Positions 24,478-32,716 of a DNA stretch of 64,000 nt are shown piece after piece (within the stretch, counting starts at the first letter, position 1; each line of letters opens with the position of its first letter). The translations under genes and the position numbers were made by a program. Below the pieces are notes generated by a model that saw nothing but the letters and a program-made list of their open reading frames with translations, did no database searches and was not told the DNA's origin. The stretch lies in NCBI RefSeq assembly GCF_963974575.1, contig NZ_CAXBBQ010000004.1, forward strand, positions 124,001-188,000, in the 5' to 3' direction. This DNA is from Sphingosinicella sp963974575. GTDB lineage: Bacteria; Pseudomonadota; Alphaproteobacteria; Sphingomonadales; Sphingomonadaceae.

Positions 24478-25008
24478 TCAGCTGTTGCGCTTCAATACAG
24501 CGAATGGGTTCGCCTGCGCCTTTTGCGCGGCCTCGCGCTCCGCGGCTTCCTCTTCGCTGATAAGCCGCCGCCGCGCGGCAGCAAGCGTCTCAGCATCCGC
24601 ACGCGGATAGGGATCGAGTGCGAGGCCGAAGGTCTGCGCGGCAGCCTCGCCGAGGTCTATACTTCGCCCCTCGATTGGCAGCACGTCGCAGTCTACTTCG
24701 TGAAGTTCCACTTCTTCGCCCGCCTCTCCGAGATGGTGAAGAAACAACAGCTCGACCGGCTCGTCGATCCGCGCCGGAACATCCTCGCCCGAGGTGGCGC
24801 ATACCTGCACCGCCTCGGCCTCCACCCGGCCCGTCACACGCACGCCGCCGGGCGCGGGCAGCGCGGTCAGCACCGCTTCCAGCCGATCCAGCGCGCGAAG
24901 GTCGAACCGCGCGGCAAGTGCCGCACGCTCTTCCGCGTTTGCCGCGATCCGGCGTTCAACACCCGCGCCCACCTCGTCGAGCGCGAGCGGCCTCATAAAT
25001 TCGCTCAT
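24478..25008 (-). CDS. DUF177 (YceD-like) protein
   Basis: A 176-residue DUF177 protein. In many bacteria the family gene precedes rpmF and influences 23S rRNA maturation; here there is no rpmF, and it follows the cytochrome bc1 chaperone gene with an ATGA overlap, an arrangement common in alphaproteobacteria. The central CATSGEDVPARIDEPVELLF and the acidic DLGEAAAQTFGLALDPYPR segment are typical. ATG 25008 is chosen over 25050 because of that overlap. Confidence 0.85.
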   Translation of the reverse strand: MSEFMRPLALDEVGAGVERRIAANAEERAALAARFDLRALDRLEAVLTALPAPGGVRVTGRVEAEAVQVCATSGEDVPARIDEPVELLFLHHLGEAGEEVELHEVDCDVLPIEGRSIDLGEAAAQTFGLALDPYPRADAETLAAARRRLISEEEAAEREAAQKAQANPFAVLKRNS

Positions 25009-25520
25009 CCCAGAATCTCCGAAAGCGGCCGCGCGGTGCAGCGCGCCCATTCCTCGCGCACGCGCGCGCCAAGCCAGTCGGGCGCAGCGTCCTCGCCGCG
25101 CAGCACGTTGCGGGCGAGCGCGGCGTTCAGCAAAGCCGGATCTGCATCGGCGGCCAGCGCCTCGCGGTAGCTGCCGAGCCGCCCGCCAAGCGCCTGCATC
25201 GCGCGGCCCATGTGCTTGCCGATCACCATGTCCCCGATGCCGATCTCTCGGAAGCTGCCGTCCATATCCGCCGCGAAGCGTTCGACGAGCAGGCTGGAGA
25301 GCGCACGCGCGCGTGCATCGTCCGCATCGCGTTCGAGACGGATGAGCAGCAGCGACAGTGCCAGCACGACCATGTCGAAGCGGCCGTCGATGCTGTCGGG
25401 CACGCCGCCGTCGACGTACCAGTCCGGCCGGCGCGCAACTGCGACGATCTCGTCATAGAGTTCCGCCGCACGTGCCTCTCGATCGGTCCCGGCATTTCGC
25501 CTTTGCAGCCATTTCAACAT
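25005..25520 (-). CDS. Ubiquinol-cytochrome c chaperone family protein
   Basis: A 171-residue protein of the CBP3/UQCC1 family, which assists assembly of cytochrome b of the bc1 complex. The family core is visible in FDMVVLALSLLLIRLERD and FREIGIGDMVIGKHM. It starts its operon, followed by DUF177. Upstream 136 bases are shared with the divergent bamE gene. Confidence 0.88.
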   Translation of the reverse strand: MLKWLQRRNAGTDREARAAELYDEIVAVARRPDWYVDGGVPDSIDGRFDMVVLALSLLLIRLERDADDARARALSSLLVERFAADMDGSFREIGIGDMVIGKHMGRAMQALGGRLGSYREALAADADPALLNAALARNVLRGEDAAPDWLGARVREEWARCTARPLSEILG

Positions 25521-25656
25521 GGTTCAGTCTCGTTTCATCCCGTATGCGCTAGCGAAAGAGGCGCGGCTCCAGCTTGCGGGGCCGCGGCAACATGCATATT
25601 GAGTGGCGGGGCCGCGAGGTCAATGCGCGAGGCTTGGGCCAAGGTCAGGAGTGTTC

Positions 25657-26115
25657 ATGTCGGTGAAACGGGTTGTCGGAACGCTTGCGATTGTCGTGGC
25701 GCTGAGCGCGTGCACGCGGATCACCGACCGGCAGGGCTTCCTCGCCGATCAGGAGTTGATCGCCGCGATCTCGCCGGGCGTGGACAATCGCGCGTCCGTT
25801 GAAAAAACGCTGGGCCGCCCGACGTTCATTTCCAAGTGGGACGACAACAGCTGGTACTACCTCGCCCGCACGACGAGCCAGCTCGCATTCCTGCCGTCGA
25901 AACCGACATCGCAGGACATGCTGAAGATCACCTTCGACAGCGCGGGCAACGTTGCCGCCGTCAACCGTGACCAGACGCTCGACCAGATCGTTCAGGTGAT
26001 ACCGTCGGGCGACAAGACGCCGGTCTATGGCCGCGACTCGGGCTTCTTTGCAGACATTTTCGGCAATATCGGCGCTGTCGGCGCCGTCGCCCCCGGCCCG
26101 AGCCGGGACCAGTAG
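25657..26115 (+). CDS. bamE: Outer-membrane assembly lipoprotein BamE/OmlA
   Basis: A 152-residue lipoprotein of the BAM complex that inserts outer-membrane proteins. The signal peptide ends in the lipobox LSAC, giving a lipidated cysteine near residue 17. The SmpA/OmlA core SPGVDNRASVEKTLGRPTF and SWYYLARTT follows. The start at 25657 has AGGA six bases upstream; the GTG at 25651 is less likely. A bidirectional terminator follows. Confidence 0.92.
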   Translation: MSVKRVVGTLAIVVALSACTRITDRQGFLADQELIAAISPGVDNRASVEKTLGRPTFISKWDDNSWYYLARTTSQLAFLPSKPTSQDMLKITFDSAGNVAAVNRDQTLDQIVQVIPSGDKTPVYGRDSGFFADIFGNIGAVGAVAPGPSRDQ

Positions 26116-26145
26116 AGCCACCCTTCCCGTCCAAGGGCAAAAAAG

Positions 26146-26177
26146 AACCCCGCCGGAGCGATCCGGCGGGGGTTTTT
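26146..26177. terminator. Bidirectional terminator between bamE and hppA
   Basis: ACCCCGCCGGA, loop GCGA, and TCCGGCGGGG form a strong stem with a run of A on the left and TTTTT on the right, so it can stop both the rightward bamE and the leftward hppA transcripts. Confidence 0.88.
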
Positions 26178-26196
26178 GTTCGCGCTGATGCGCGGA

Positions 26197-28284
26197 TCAG
26201 TGCGCGGCGAGGCTCGCAAGGAGGAGCAGCGCCACGATGTTGGTGATCTTGATCATCGGGTTCACTGCCGGGCCCGCGGTATCCTTGTACGGATCGCCCA
26301 CGGTGTCGCCGGTAACCGCGGCCTTGTGGGCTTCGGAGCCCTTGCCGCCATGGTGCCCGTCTTCGATGTACTTCTTGGCGTTGTCCCACGCGCCGCCGCC
26401 CGAGGTCATCGAGAGCGCCACGAAGAGGCCCGACACGATGACGCCGAGGAGGAGCGCGCCAAGGGCGGCGAAGCCCTGCGCCTGACCCGCGATGGCGGTG
26501 ATCACGAAATAGACGACGATCGGCGCCAGCACCGGCAGCAGCGAGGGGATAATCATCTCCTTGATCGCCGCCTTGGTGACGAGGTCCACCGTGCGGGCAT
26601 AGTCCGGACGGCTGGTGCCCTCCATGATGCCCTTGTTGGTGGCGAACTGGTCGCGCACATCCTTCACAACGTCGCCCGCCGCACGGCCGACGGCAGTCAT
26701 ACCCATCGCACCGAACAGGTACGGGAGCAAAGCGCCGAGCAGCAGACCAACCACGACATAGGGGTTGGAGAGAGCGAAATCGACCTGCACGTCCCCGAAG
26801 AAGGTCGCGAGATCGGCCGTGTAGGCGCCGAACAGCACCAGCGCGGCAAGGCCAGCAGACCCGATCGCGTAACCCTTGGTCACCGCCTTGGTGGTGTTGC
26901 CGACGGCGTCGAGCGCGTCCGTGCGCTGGCGCACGTCCTTGTCGAGGCCGGCCATTTCGGCGATGCCGCCCGCATTGTCCGTGACAGGACCGTAAGCGTC
27001 GAGCGCCACGACCATGCCCGCGAGCGCCAGCATCGCCGTCGCCGCGAAGGCGATGCCGATGTAGCCGGCGAGCGCGAAGCTGCCGAGCATACCCGCGCAG
27101 ATGACGAGCGTGGGCATCGCAGTCGCTTCAAGGCTGATAGCGAGGCCCTGAATGACGTTCGTGCCGTGACCGGTTTCCGACGCCTTCGCGATCGAGCGCA
27201 CCGGGCGGTAGCTCGTGCTGGTGTAATACTCGGTGATCCAGACGATCAGGCCGGTGACGGCAAGACCGATCAACATGCAGTAGAAGAGCGCACGGCCGGT
27301 GAGGCCGCCGATCTCCGTCTCCATGCCGCCGAGCGCCATACCGGTGACATACCAGAGCGCAGGGATGGCCAGGATCGCGGAGACCGCGAAGCCCTTGTAC
27401 ATCGCGCCCATGATGTTCTGCGATTTCCCGAGGCGGACGAAGAACGTGCCGATGATCGAGGTGATGATGCAGACGCCGCCGATGATGAGCGGCAGGCCCA
27501 TGAGGCCGTAGAGCGCATCGCCCGCAGCCGTGCCGACGAGAAGCGCGGTCAGCACCATCGTCGCGCCGACCGTGACAACATAGGTTTCGAAAAGGTCGGC
27601 CGCCATGCCGGCACAGTCGCCGACGTTGTCGCCGACGTTGTCCGCGATCACGGCGGGGTTGCGGGGGTCGTCCTCAGGGATGCCCGCTTCGACCTTGCCG
27701 ACAAGGTCGGCGCCGACGTCTGCGGCCTTGGTAAAGATGCCGCCGCCGAGACGCGCGAAGATCGAGATCAGCGAAGCGCCGAACGCGAGCGCCACGAGCG
27801 CATCGATGACAAGGCGGCTATCGGGCGCATTCCCCGCCATGTTGACGAGATAATAGAAGAAGCCCGCGATCGCGAGGAGCGCGAGGCCTGCAACGAGCAG
27901 ACCCGTCACCGCGCCGGCGCGGAACGCCATGGTGAGGCCCTGCTGGAGCCCGGCGCGCGCAGCCTCCGCCGTGCGCACGTTGGCGCGGACGGAGATGTTC
28001 ATGCCGATGAACCCGGTGAGCCCAGAAAGCACGGCGCCGAGCACGAAGCCGATGGCCGACGTGAGCCCCAGAAAATAACCGACGAGCGCCGCAACGACGA
28101 CGCCGACGACCGCGATGGTGCGATACTGGCGGCCGAGATAGGCGGCCGCGCCTTCCTGAATAGCGCCCGCGATTTCCTGCATCTTGGCATTGCCCGGTGA
28201 GGCGCTTGTTACGCTCTTCGTGGTGACAATGCCGTAGAGCACGGCCGCGAGGCCGCACAATATGGCGACAACAACAACGTCCAT
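26197..28284 (-). CDS. hppA: K(+)-insensitive, H(+)-pumping membrane pyrophosphatase
   Basis: A 695-residue integral membrane pump that couples pyrophosphate hydrolysis to proton export. About 16 hydrophobic segments and the pyrophosphate-binding motif DVGADLVGKVEAGIPEDDP are present, then NVGDNVGDCAGMAADLFE. The switch position reads GNTTKAVTKGYAIGSA: lysine here (alanine in K+-dependent enzymes) marks the K+-independent class. It stands alone, probably with its own promoter in 28285-28406. Confidence 0.96.
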   Translation of the reverse strand: MDVVVVAILCGLAAVLYGIVTTKSVTSASPGNAKMQEIAGAIQEGAAAYLGRQYRTIAVVGVVVAALVGYFLGLTSAIGFVLGAVLSGLTGFIGMNISVRANVRTAEAARAGLQQGLTMAFRAGAVTGLLVAGLALLAIAGFFYYLVNMAGNAPDSRLVIDALVALAFGASLISIFARLGGGIFTKAADVGADLVGKVEAGIPEDDPRNPAVIADNVGDNVGDCAGMAADLFETYVVTVGATMVLTALLVGTAAGDALYGLMGLPLIIGGVCIITSIIGTFFVRLGKSQNIMGAMYKGFAVSAILAIPALWYVTGMALGGMETEIGGLTGRALFYCMLIGLAVTGLIVWITEYYTSTSYRPVRSIAKASETGHGTNVIQGLAISLEATAMPTLVICAGMLGSFALAGYIGIAFAATAMLALAGMVVALDAYGPVTDNAGGIAEMAGLDKDVRQRTDALDAVGNTTKAVTKGYAIGSAGLAALVLFGAYTADLATFFGDVQVDFALSNPYVVVGLLLGALLPYLFGAMGMTAVGRAAGDVVKDVRDQFATNKGIMEGTSRPDYARTVDLVTKAAIKEMIIPSLLPVLAPIVVYFVITAIAGQAQGFAALGALLLGVIVSGLFVALSMTSGGGAWDNAKKYIEDGHHGGKGSEAHKAAVTGDTVGDPYKDTAGPAVNPMIKITNIVALLLLASLAAH

Positions 28285-28406
28285 GGACGAACCCCTGCTG
28301 CTCGCCTTACCCGCCCTTGCCAGGCAGGCAGGCGCGTTTCCCCAAGTTTGACTTTATGTCGGGGCGGAGCATTGCAAATGGAATGGCAACAGGCAAGCTA
28401 CGGATT

Positions 28407-28841
28407 TCAGACAGGAACCGCGGTCAGAATGCGGACCTGCCGGACATTGGACGGGCCAAGCGCTGAGCGTGCCGCAACAAGCAGCGCCGCGCGCGTACTT
28501 TCGATGTCGAGACGGTCGTCACTTTCGGCAACGAGACCGGACTGCCAAGCCGCTGCGTTCACCGCGTGGCGCACCACCGGCAACCGATCGCGCACCCAGG
28601 CACGGCGGGTGCGCGGCACCTCCAGCGTGAATGCGACGACGACGTAGCCATGCGGGCCGGATGCGCCCATCACCGGCAGCGTCATGCGCTCTACAGGGAT
28701 ATAGGCGATATCCGAAGCGTCCGCTGTTTGCCGGCGAAAGGTCTCGCCGCCGAGCACGCTCGCGGTGACGAGTACGCCGAGCAGCGCGCCGGCGAAGCCC
28801 ACAAGCAGCGTGCGCCGTCCCTGTCGCGCTTCATGCCCCAT
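28407..28841 (-). CDS. Hypothetical single-pass membrane protein downstream of thiL
   Basis: A 144-residue protein I do not recognise. It has a basic N-terminus, one membrane helix at about residues 12-30, and a soluble domain with YIPVERMTLPVMG and YVVVAFTLEVPRTRRAWV, a pattern slightly like FliL, but no flagellar gene is near. ATG 28841 is chosen because GGGG lies seven bases upstream; ATG 28847 is too close to it. The start overlaps the end of thiL, so it is the last gene of the rib-nusB-thiL run. Confidence 0.65.
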   Translation of the reverse strand: MGHEARQGRRTLLVGFAGALLGVLVTASVLGGETFRRQTADASDIAYIPVERMTLPVMGASGPHGYVVVAFTLEVPRTRRAWVRDRLPVVRHAVNAAAWQSGLVAESDDRLDIESTRAALLVAARSALGPSNVRQVRILTAVPV

Positions 28842-29787
28842 GCTCATACCCCAAACGCGGCACCGGCAAGGGCGTACCGCCCTCACCGATCACCGAAAAC
28901 CCCTCGCCCGCCTCCACACGGCCGACACGCGTGAGCCTAAGCCCCTCGGCTTCTGAAAGCGTTAAGAGCGCGGCGCGGCTCTCCGGCGGCGCGGCAACCA
29001 GCAGTTCGTAATCGTCGCCTGCGGTCGCCGCAGCGAGGCGTCCCGTATCGCCGGGCACAAGGCGCGCTGCAGCGGCTTCCGAGAGCGGGACGTCGGCAAG
29101 CGCAATTTCGATACTCACGCCCGATGCCTTCGCCATGCGTGAGGCATCGATGAGAAGCCCGTCCGACACGTCCATCGCCGCGTGCGCGCCCGCACCCGCG
29201 AGTCCCTGCCCCATCGCCAGGCGCGGGATGGGCAAACGGTAGCGGCGCAGCAGCGTGGGCTCGGCAGGCGCTTCACGGCGCGCGATGGCAAGGCCAAGCC
29301 CAGCGTCGCCGATCGTACCCGTGACGTAGAGATCGTCGCCCGGCTTCGCGCCCGTGCGCGAGAGCGATTGACCGCGCGGCACATGCCCGATCGCCGTGCA
29401 GCCGAGCACCGCCGACGCTGCACCGGTCGTCGTATCGCCTCCGAAGAGCGCTGTGCCGTGTTCGGCAAGCACGCGGGCGAGGCCCGATGCGAAGCGTTCG
29501 AGCCAGGCATCATCCGGCCGCGCAAGGCCGAGACCGATGAGCACGCCTGCGGGCTCAGCGCCCTTGGCGGCGAGATCGGAGAGGTTCACGGCAACGAGCT
29601 TCCACGCGATGTCGGAAGGGTCATCCGTACCGAGATAGTGGACACCTTCGGCGATCACGTCATGGGTGAGCACGAGTTCGCGACCCATCGGCGGAGACCA
29701 GACCGCTGCATCGTCCGCAAGCCCGCGCGCGGCGGGATGCGTCGCGATCGGACGCAGCAGCCGCTCGATGATTTCGCCTTCGCGCAT
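28831..29787 (-). CDS. thiL: Thiamine-monophosphate kinase
   Basis: Phosphorylates thiamine monophosphate to the active cofactor thiamine diphosphate. The 318-residue protein starts MREGEIIERLL and has the PurM-like motifs DDAAVW, THDVIAEGVHY, NLSDLAAKGAEP and AMDVSDGLLIDA. It follows nusB by 23 bases, the usual order ribH-nusB-thiL. No thiamine riboswitch is present. Confidence 0.95.
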   Translation of the reverse strand: MREGEIIERLLRPIATHPAARGLADDAAVWSPPMGRELVLTHDVIAEGVHYLGTDDPSDIAWKLVAVNLSDLAAKGAEPAGVLIGLGLARPDDAWLERFASGLARVLAEHGTALFGGDTTTGAASAVLGCTAIGHVPRGQSLSRTGAKPGDDLYVTGTIGDAGLGLAIARREAPAEPTLLRRYRLPIPRLAMGQGLAGAGAHAAMDVSDGLLIDASRMAKASGVSIEIALADVPLSEAAAARLVPGDTGRLAAATAGDDYELLVAAPPESRAALLTLSEAEGLRLTRVGRVEAGEGFSVIGEGGTPLPVPRLGYEHGA

Positions 29788-29810
29788 TTCGCCTTGGTAG
29801 CGCGGGCGCG

Positions 29811-30284
29811 CTATTCGCGCACGTCCTTCGCGATGCGGTCGAGAAGACCGTTCACGAAGCCGGCCTCGCGCGCTTCGTAAAACGCCTTCGCGACATCGAC
29901 ATATTCACTGATTGCGGCTGCACGCGGCACGTCGAGACGGGCAACGAGTTCATACACGCCGCAGCGCAGGATCTGCCGCATCGGCCGGTCGAGGCGATCA
30001 AGCGTCCAGCCTTCGGCGAGTGCGCCCGCGATGCGCTCGTCGATCTCCGCCTCGCGCGCGGCGACGCCGGAGACGAGATCGTCGAAGAAGTCTGCGTCGG
30101 CGGGCGCGAAGGCCGCATCCTCGATGGTGCGGCCAAGGCGATGTTCATGGAATTCGCGCAGCAGCTTGGGGATCGGATCGCCCGACATCTCACGCTGATA
30201 GAGCGCCTGAACGGCGGCGAGACGCGCTGTCGCGCGGGATGGTCTTTGGGTTTTCGCTTTGGGGGAAGAGGTCTTGGAGGACAT
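29811..30284 (-). CDS. nusB: Transcription antitermination protein NusB
   Basis: A 157-residue all-helical RNA-binding protein that joins NusE/S10 on boxA of rRNA operons. The core ARLAAVQALYQREMSGD and the C-terminal EYVDVAKAFYEAREAGFVNGLLDRIA segment are canonical. A short basic N-terminal extension is present. Located between ribH (50 bases upstream) and thiL. Confidence 0.95.
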   Translation of the reverse strand: MSSKTSSPKAKTQRPSRATARLAAVQALYQREMSGDPIPKLLREFHEHRLGRTIEDAAFAPADADFFDDLVSGVAAREAEIDERIAGALAEGWTLDRLDRPMRQILRCGVYELVARLDVPRAAAISEYVDVAKAFYEAREAGFVNGLLDRIAKDVRE

Positions 30285-30334
30285 GGCGCGCTATGTAGAG
30301 CCGCCGCCCACGAAACCCAAGCACCAAAGATGTG

Positions 30335-30754
30335 TCAGCCGAAACGGCTTTTAAGTTCGAGAAGCGCGAGCGCCGCCTTGGCCGCCTCGCCGCCCTTGTC
30401 CTTCTGCTTCGGATCGGCGCGAACGAGCGCCTGCGCCTCATCTTCCACCGTGAGGATGCCATTGCCCACGGCAAGCCCGTCCATCGTCAGCGCCATCAGG
30501 CCGCGGGCGCTTTCGCCCGCCACGATCTCGAAGTGATACGTCTCGCCGCGAATGACGACGCCGATGCCGACGAACGCGTCATAGCGGCCGGATTCCGCCG
30601 CAAGCGCGATGGCGCCCGGGATTTCGAGCGCGCCGGGGACTGTGATCGTCTCGTGGCTGTGCCCCGCATCCTCAAGCGCGGCGCGTGTGCCGGTGAGCAG
30701 CATATCGTTAAGGTGCGCATAGAAACGGGCTTCGACGATGAGGATGCGTGCCAT
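30335..30754 (-). CDS. ribH: 6,7-dimethyl-8-ribityllumazine synthase
   Basis: Makes lumazine from the ribB product and the pyrimidine arm of the riboflavin pathway. The 139-residue protein opens ARILIVEARFY, with the catalytic histidine H74 in GETYHFEIV. The ATG at 30754 is preceded by GGAAAGG and is preferred over an upstream in-frame start. It follows ribB by 19 bases. Confidence 0.95.
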   Translation of the reverse strand: MARILIVEARFYAHLNDMLLTGTRAALEDAGHSHETITVPGALEIPGAIALAAESGRYDAFVGIGVVIRGETYHFEIVAGESARGLMALTMDGLAVGNGILTVEDEAQALVRADPKQKDKGGEAAKAALALLELKSRFG

Positions 30755-30773
30755 GAACGGCCTTTCCGTAATC

Positions 30774-32045
30774 TCAGTTTGTGGGAATGGGCCGTTCGCC
30801 GACGACATTGATCCCATAACCCTCGATCGCGACGATATTGCGATGGGCGTTGGTGAGCAGGATCATGTCGTGGATGCCGAGGTCCGCGAGAATCTGCGCG
30901 CCGATACCGTAGGCGCGCAAATCCATGTCGCCGCCGTGTTCGCCCGCAATCTCGCGCGTCAGGCCATCCGTACCGGCCCCGGTCAGCAGTACGATCACGC
31001 CCGCGCCGACCTTGCCGATCTCTTCCATCGAACGCTGCAGGATACGCTTGCGTGGGCCGGGCTGGCCCAGAACGTCCGAGAAGATCGAAAGCCCGTGCAT
31101 ACGCACAAGCGTGGGCTCATCCGCGCTGACCTTGCCCTTCTGGAGCACGACATTGACCGATCCGTCGACCTTGTTGCGATAGGACAGCACCCGCCAGTCG
31201 CCACCGTAGTCCGAGGTGAACGGCGCCTGCGCGACGCACTCGACGAGATGGTCGTGGCGGCGGCGATAGGCGATGAGGTCGCGGATCGTGCCCATCTTGA
31301 GACCGTGCAGTCGCGCGAAGGGGACGAGATCGTCCATGCGCGCCATCGTGCCGTCGTCCTTCATAATCTCGCAGATCACGCCCGACGGATTGAGACCGGC
31401 GAGACGCGCGACATCGACAGCGGCCTCTGTGTGGCCGGTGCGCACGAGCACGCCGCCGTCGCGCGCGACGAGGGGAAAGACGTGGCCGGGCGTCACAATG
31501 TCGTCGGAACCGCGCGCGGAATCGATGGCGACCGCGACCGTTCTTGCACGATCAGCCGCCGAAATGCCCGTGGTAACACCCTGCCGCGCCTCGATCGAGA
31601 CGGTGAAGGCGGTTTCGTGCCGCGTGCCGTTCTGGCGGCTCATCAGGCTGAGACCGAGCTGGTCGACGCGCGCCTTCGTCATCGCCAGACAGATAAGACC
31701 GCGACCATGCGTCGCCATGAAGTTGATCGCGTCCGGCGTCGCCATCTGCGCCGGGATGATGAGGTCGCCTTCGTTCTCGCGGTCCTCGTCGTCGACAAGG
31801 ATAAACATGCGGCCGTTGCGCGCCTCTTCAATGATCTCCTCAATGGGAACGAGCGCCGGTCGGTCGCTGTTTGAGGCCATGTAGAGTTCCAGCTTGCGGA
31901 GCGTTTCCGCGGTGGGGTTCCACTCCGGCGAATCGATGTCGCGGAGGGTGTTGGCGTGAAGCCCCGCCGCGCGGGCGAGGCCGGAGCGGGACACGTCACC
32001 CTTGGAGACGAGGCCGCGAATCGTTTCGATCAGGATCTGGCTCAT
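30774..32045 (-). CDS. ribB: 3,4-dihydroxy-2-butanone 4-phosphate synthase with N-terminal HTH and degenerate RibA-like domain
   Basis: A 423-residue fusion. Residues 1-58 look like an XRE-type helix-turn-helix (VSRSGLARAAGLHANTLRDI). Residues 65-270 are DHBP synthase, with the catalytic DDEDRENEGDL at 85-95 and GHVFPL. The C-terminal third resembles GTP cyclohydrolase II but lacks its three zinc-binding cysteines, so it is probably inactive, like the RibBX proteins described in other bacteria; a separate ribA is expected elsewhere. ATG 32045 is chosen; an alternative TTG at 32081 would run through the repeats of the putative operator. Confidence 0.92.
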   Translation of the reverse strand: MSQILIETIRGLVSKGDVSRSGLARAAGLHANTLRDIDSPEWNPTAETLRKLELYMASNSDRPALVPIEEIIEEARNGRMFILVDDEDRENEGDLIIPAQMATPDAINFMATHGRGLICLAMTKARVDQLGLSLMSRQNGTRHETAFTVSIEARQGVTTGISAADRARTVAVAIDSARGSDDIVTPGHVFPLVARDGGVLVRTGHTEAAVDVARLAGLNPSGVICEIMKDDGTMARMDDLVPFARLHGLKMGTIRDLIAYRRRHDHLVECVAQAPFTSDYGGDWRVLSYRNKVDGSVNVVLQKGKVSADEPTLVRMHGLSIFSDVLGQPGPRKRILQRSMEEIGKVGAGVIVLLTGAGTDGLTREIAGEHGGDMDLRAYGIGAQILADLGIHDMILLTNAHRNIVAIEGYGINVVGERPIPTN

Positions 32046-32057
32046 AAAACGATTGCC

Positions 32058-32096
32058 TATCACACTACGATGTGATCGCAATCCATATTTATCACA
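32058..32096. promoter_or_regulatory. Possible operator of TATCACA half-sites upstream of ribB
   Basis: The 59-base gap between ribE and ribB holds TATCACA at 32058-32064, its inverse TGTGAT at 32071-32076 and TATCACA again at 32090-32096. Two overlapping inverted pairs result. As RibB itself carries a helix-turn-helix, autoregulation at this site is an attractive inference. Confidence 0.35.
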
Positions 32097-32104
32097 GGGT
32101 CGTG

Positions 32105-32707
32105 TCAGGCCGCGACGTCGCGCATCCGACCGATGTATCGGGCGAGCACATCAATCTCGATATTAACGGGATCGCCGGTACCGGCCACCCCAAACGTCGT
32201 ATGCGCCGCGCTGTGCGGGATGAGGTTGAACGACAGGATGATCCCGTCGGCCGTGTCCTCCACCGTATTCACGGTGAGCGACACGCCATCGAGCGCCACC
32301 GAGCCCTTCGGCGCGATAAACGGGGCGACGCTTTTCGGCGCAGCGATGCGGAACGTGTGACTGTCGCCCACCGCCTCCACCGATTCGATGCGGCCGACCG
32401 CATCGACATGGCCGGTGACGATATGACCGCCAAGCTCGTCGCCGACCTTCAGCGCCCGCTCCAGGTTGAGCCTGGCGCCCTGTTGCCAGCGCGATGCGGC
32501 GGTTTTCGATAGGGTTTCGGCAGACACGTCGACCGCGAACCAGTCCGCCCCCTTGTCCACCACGGTAAGACAGACGCCTGCGCAGGCGATGGAGGCGCCC
32601 ATGTCGACGCCCGCCATGTCGTAGCCGCAAGCAATCGTAAGCCGCGTGTCGCCGCGCGCTTCAACGCGGGTGACGGTGCCGATGTCGGTGATGATGCCGG
32701 TGAACAT
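32105..32707 (-). CDS. ribE: Riboflavin synthase, alpha subunit
   Basis: Dismutates two lumazines to riboflavin. The 200-residue protein has two lumazine-binding repeats starting MFTGIITDIGTV and GHIVTGHVDAVG, each with its CLTVV or SLTVN strand. It follows ribD by nine bases. No FMN riboswitch is seen anywhere upstream. Confidence 0.95.
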   Translation of the reverse strand: MFTGIITDIGTVTRVEARGDTRLTIACGYDMAGVDMGASIACAGVCLTVVDKGADWFAVDVSAETLSKTAASRWQQGARLNLERALKVGDELGGHIVTGHVDAVGRIESVEAVGDSHTFRIAAPKSVAPFIAPKGSVALDGVSLTVNTVEDTADGIILSFNLIPHSAAHTTFGVAGTGDPVNIEIDVLARYIGRMRDVAA

Positions 32708-32716
32708 GGCGCCCCT

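Noticed and set aside
26176..28200. 674-residue ORF on the plus strand
   Set aside because: Exact antisense of hppA; Arg/His/Asp-rich shadow composition typical of the opposite strand of G+C-rich genes.
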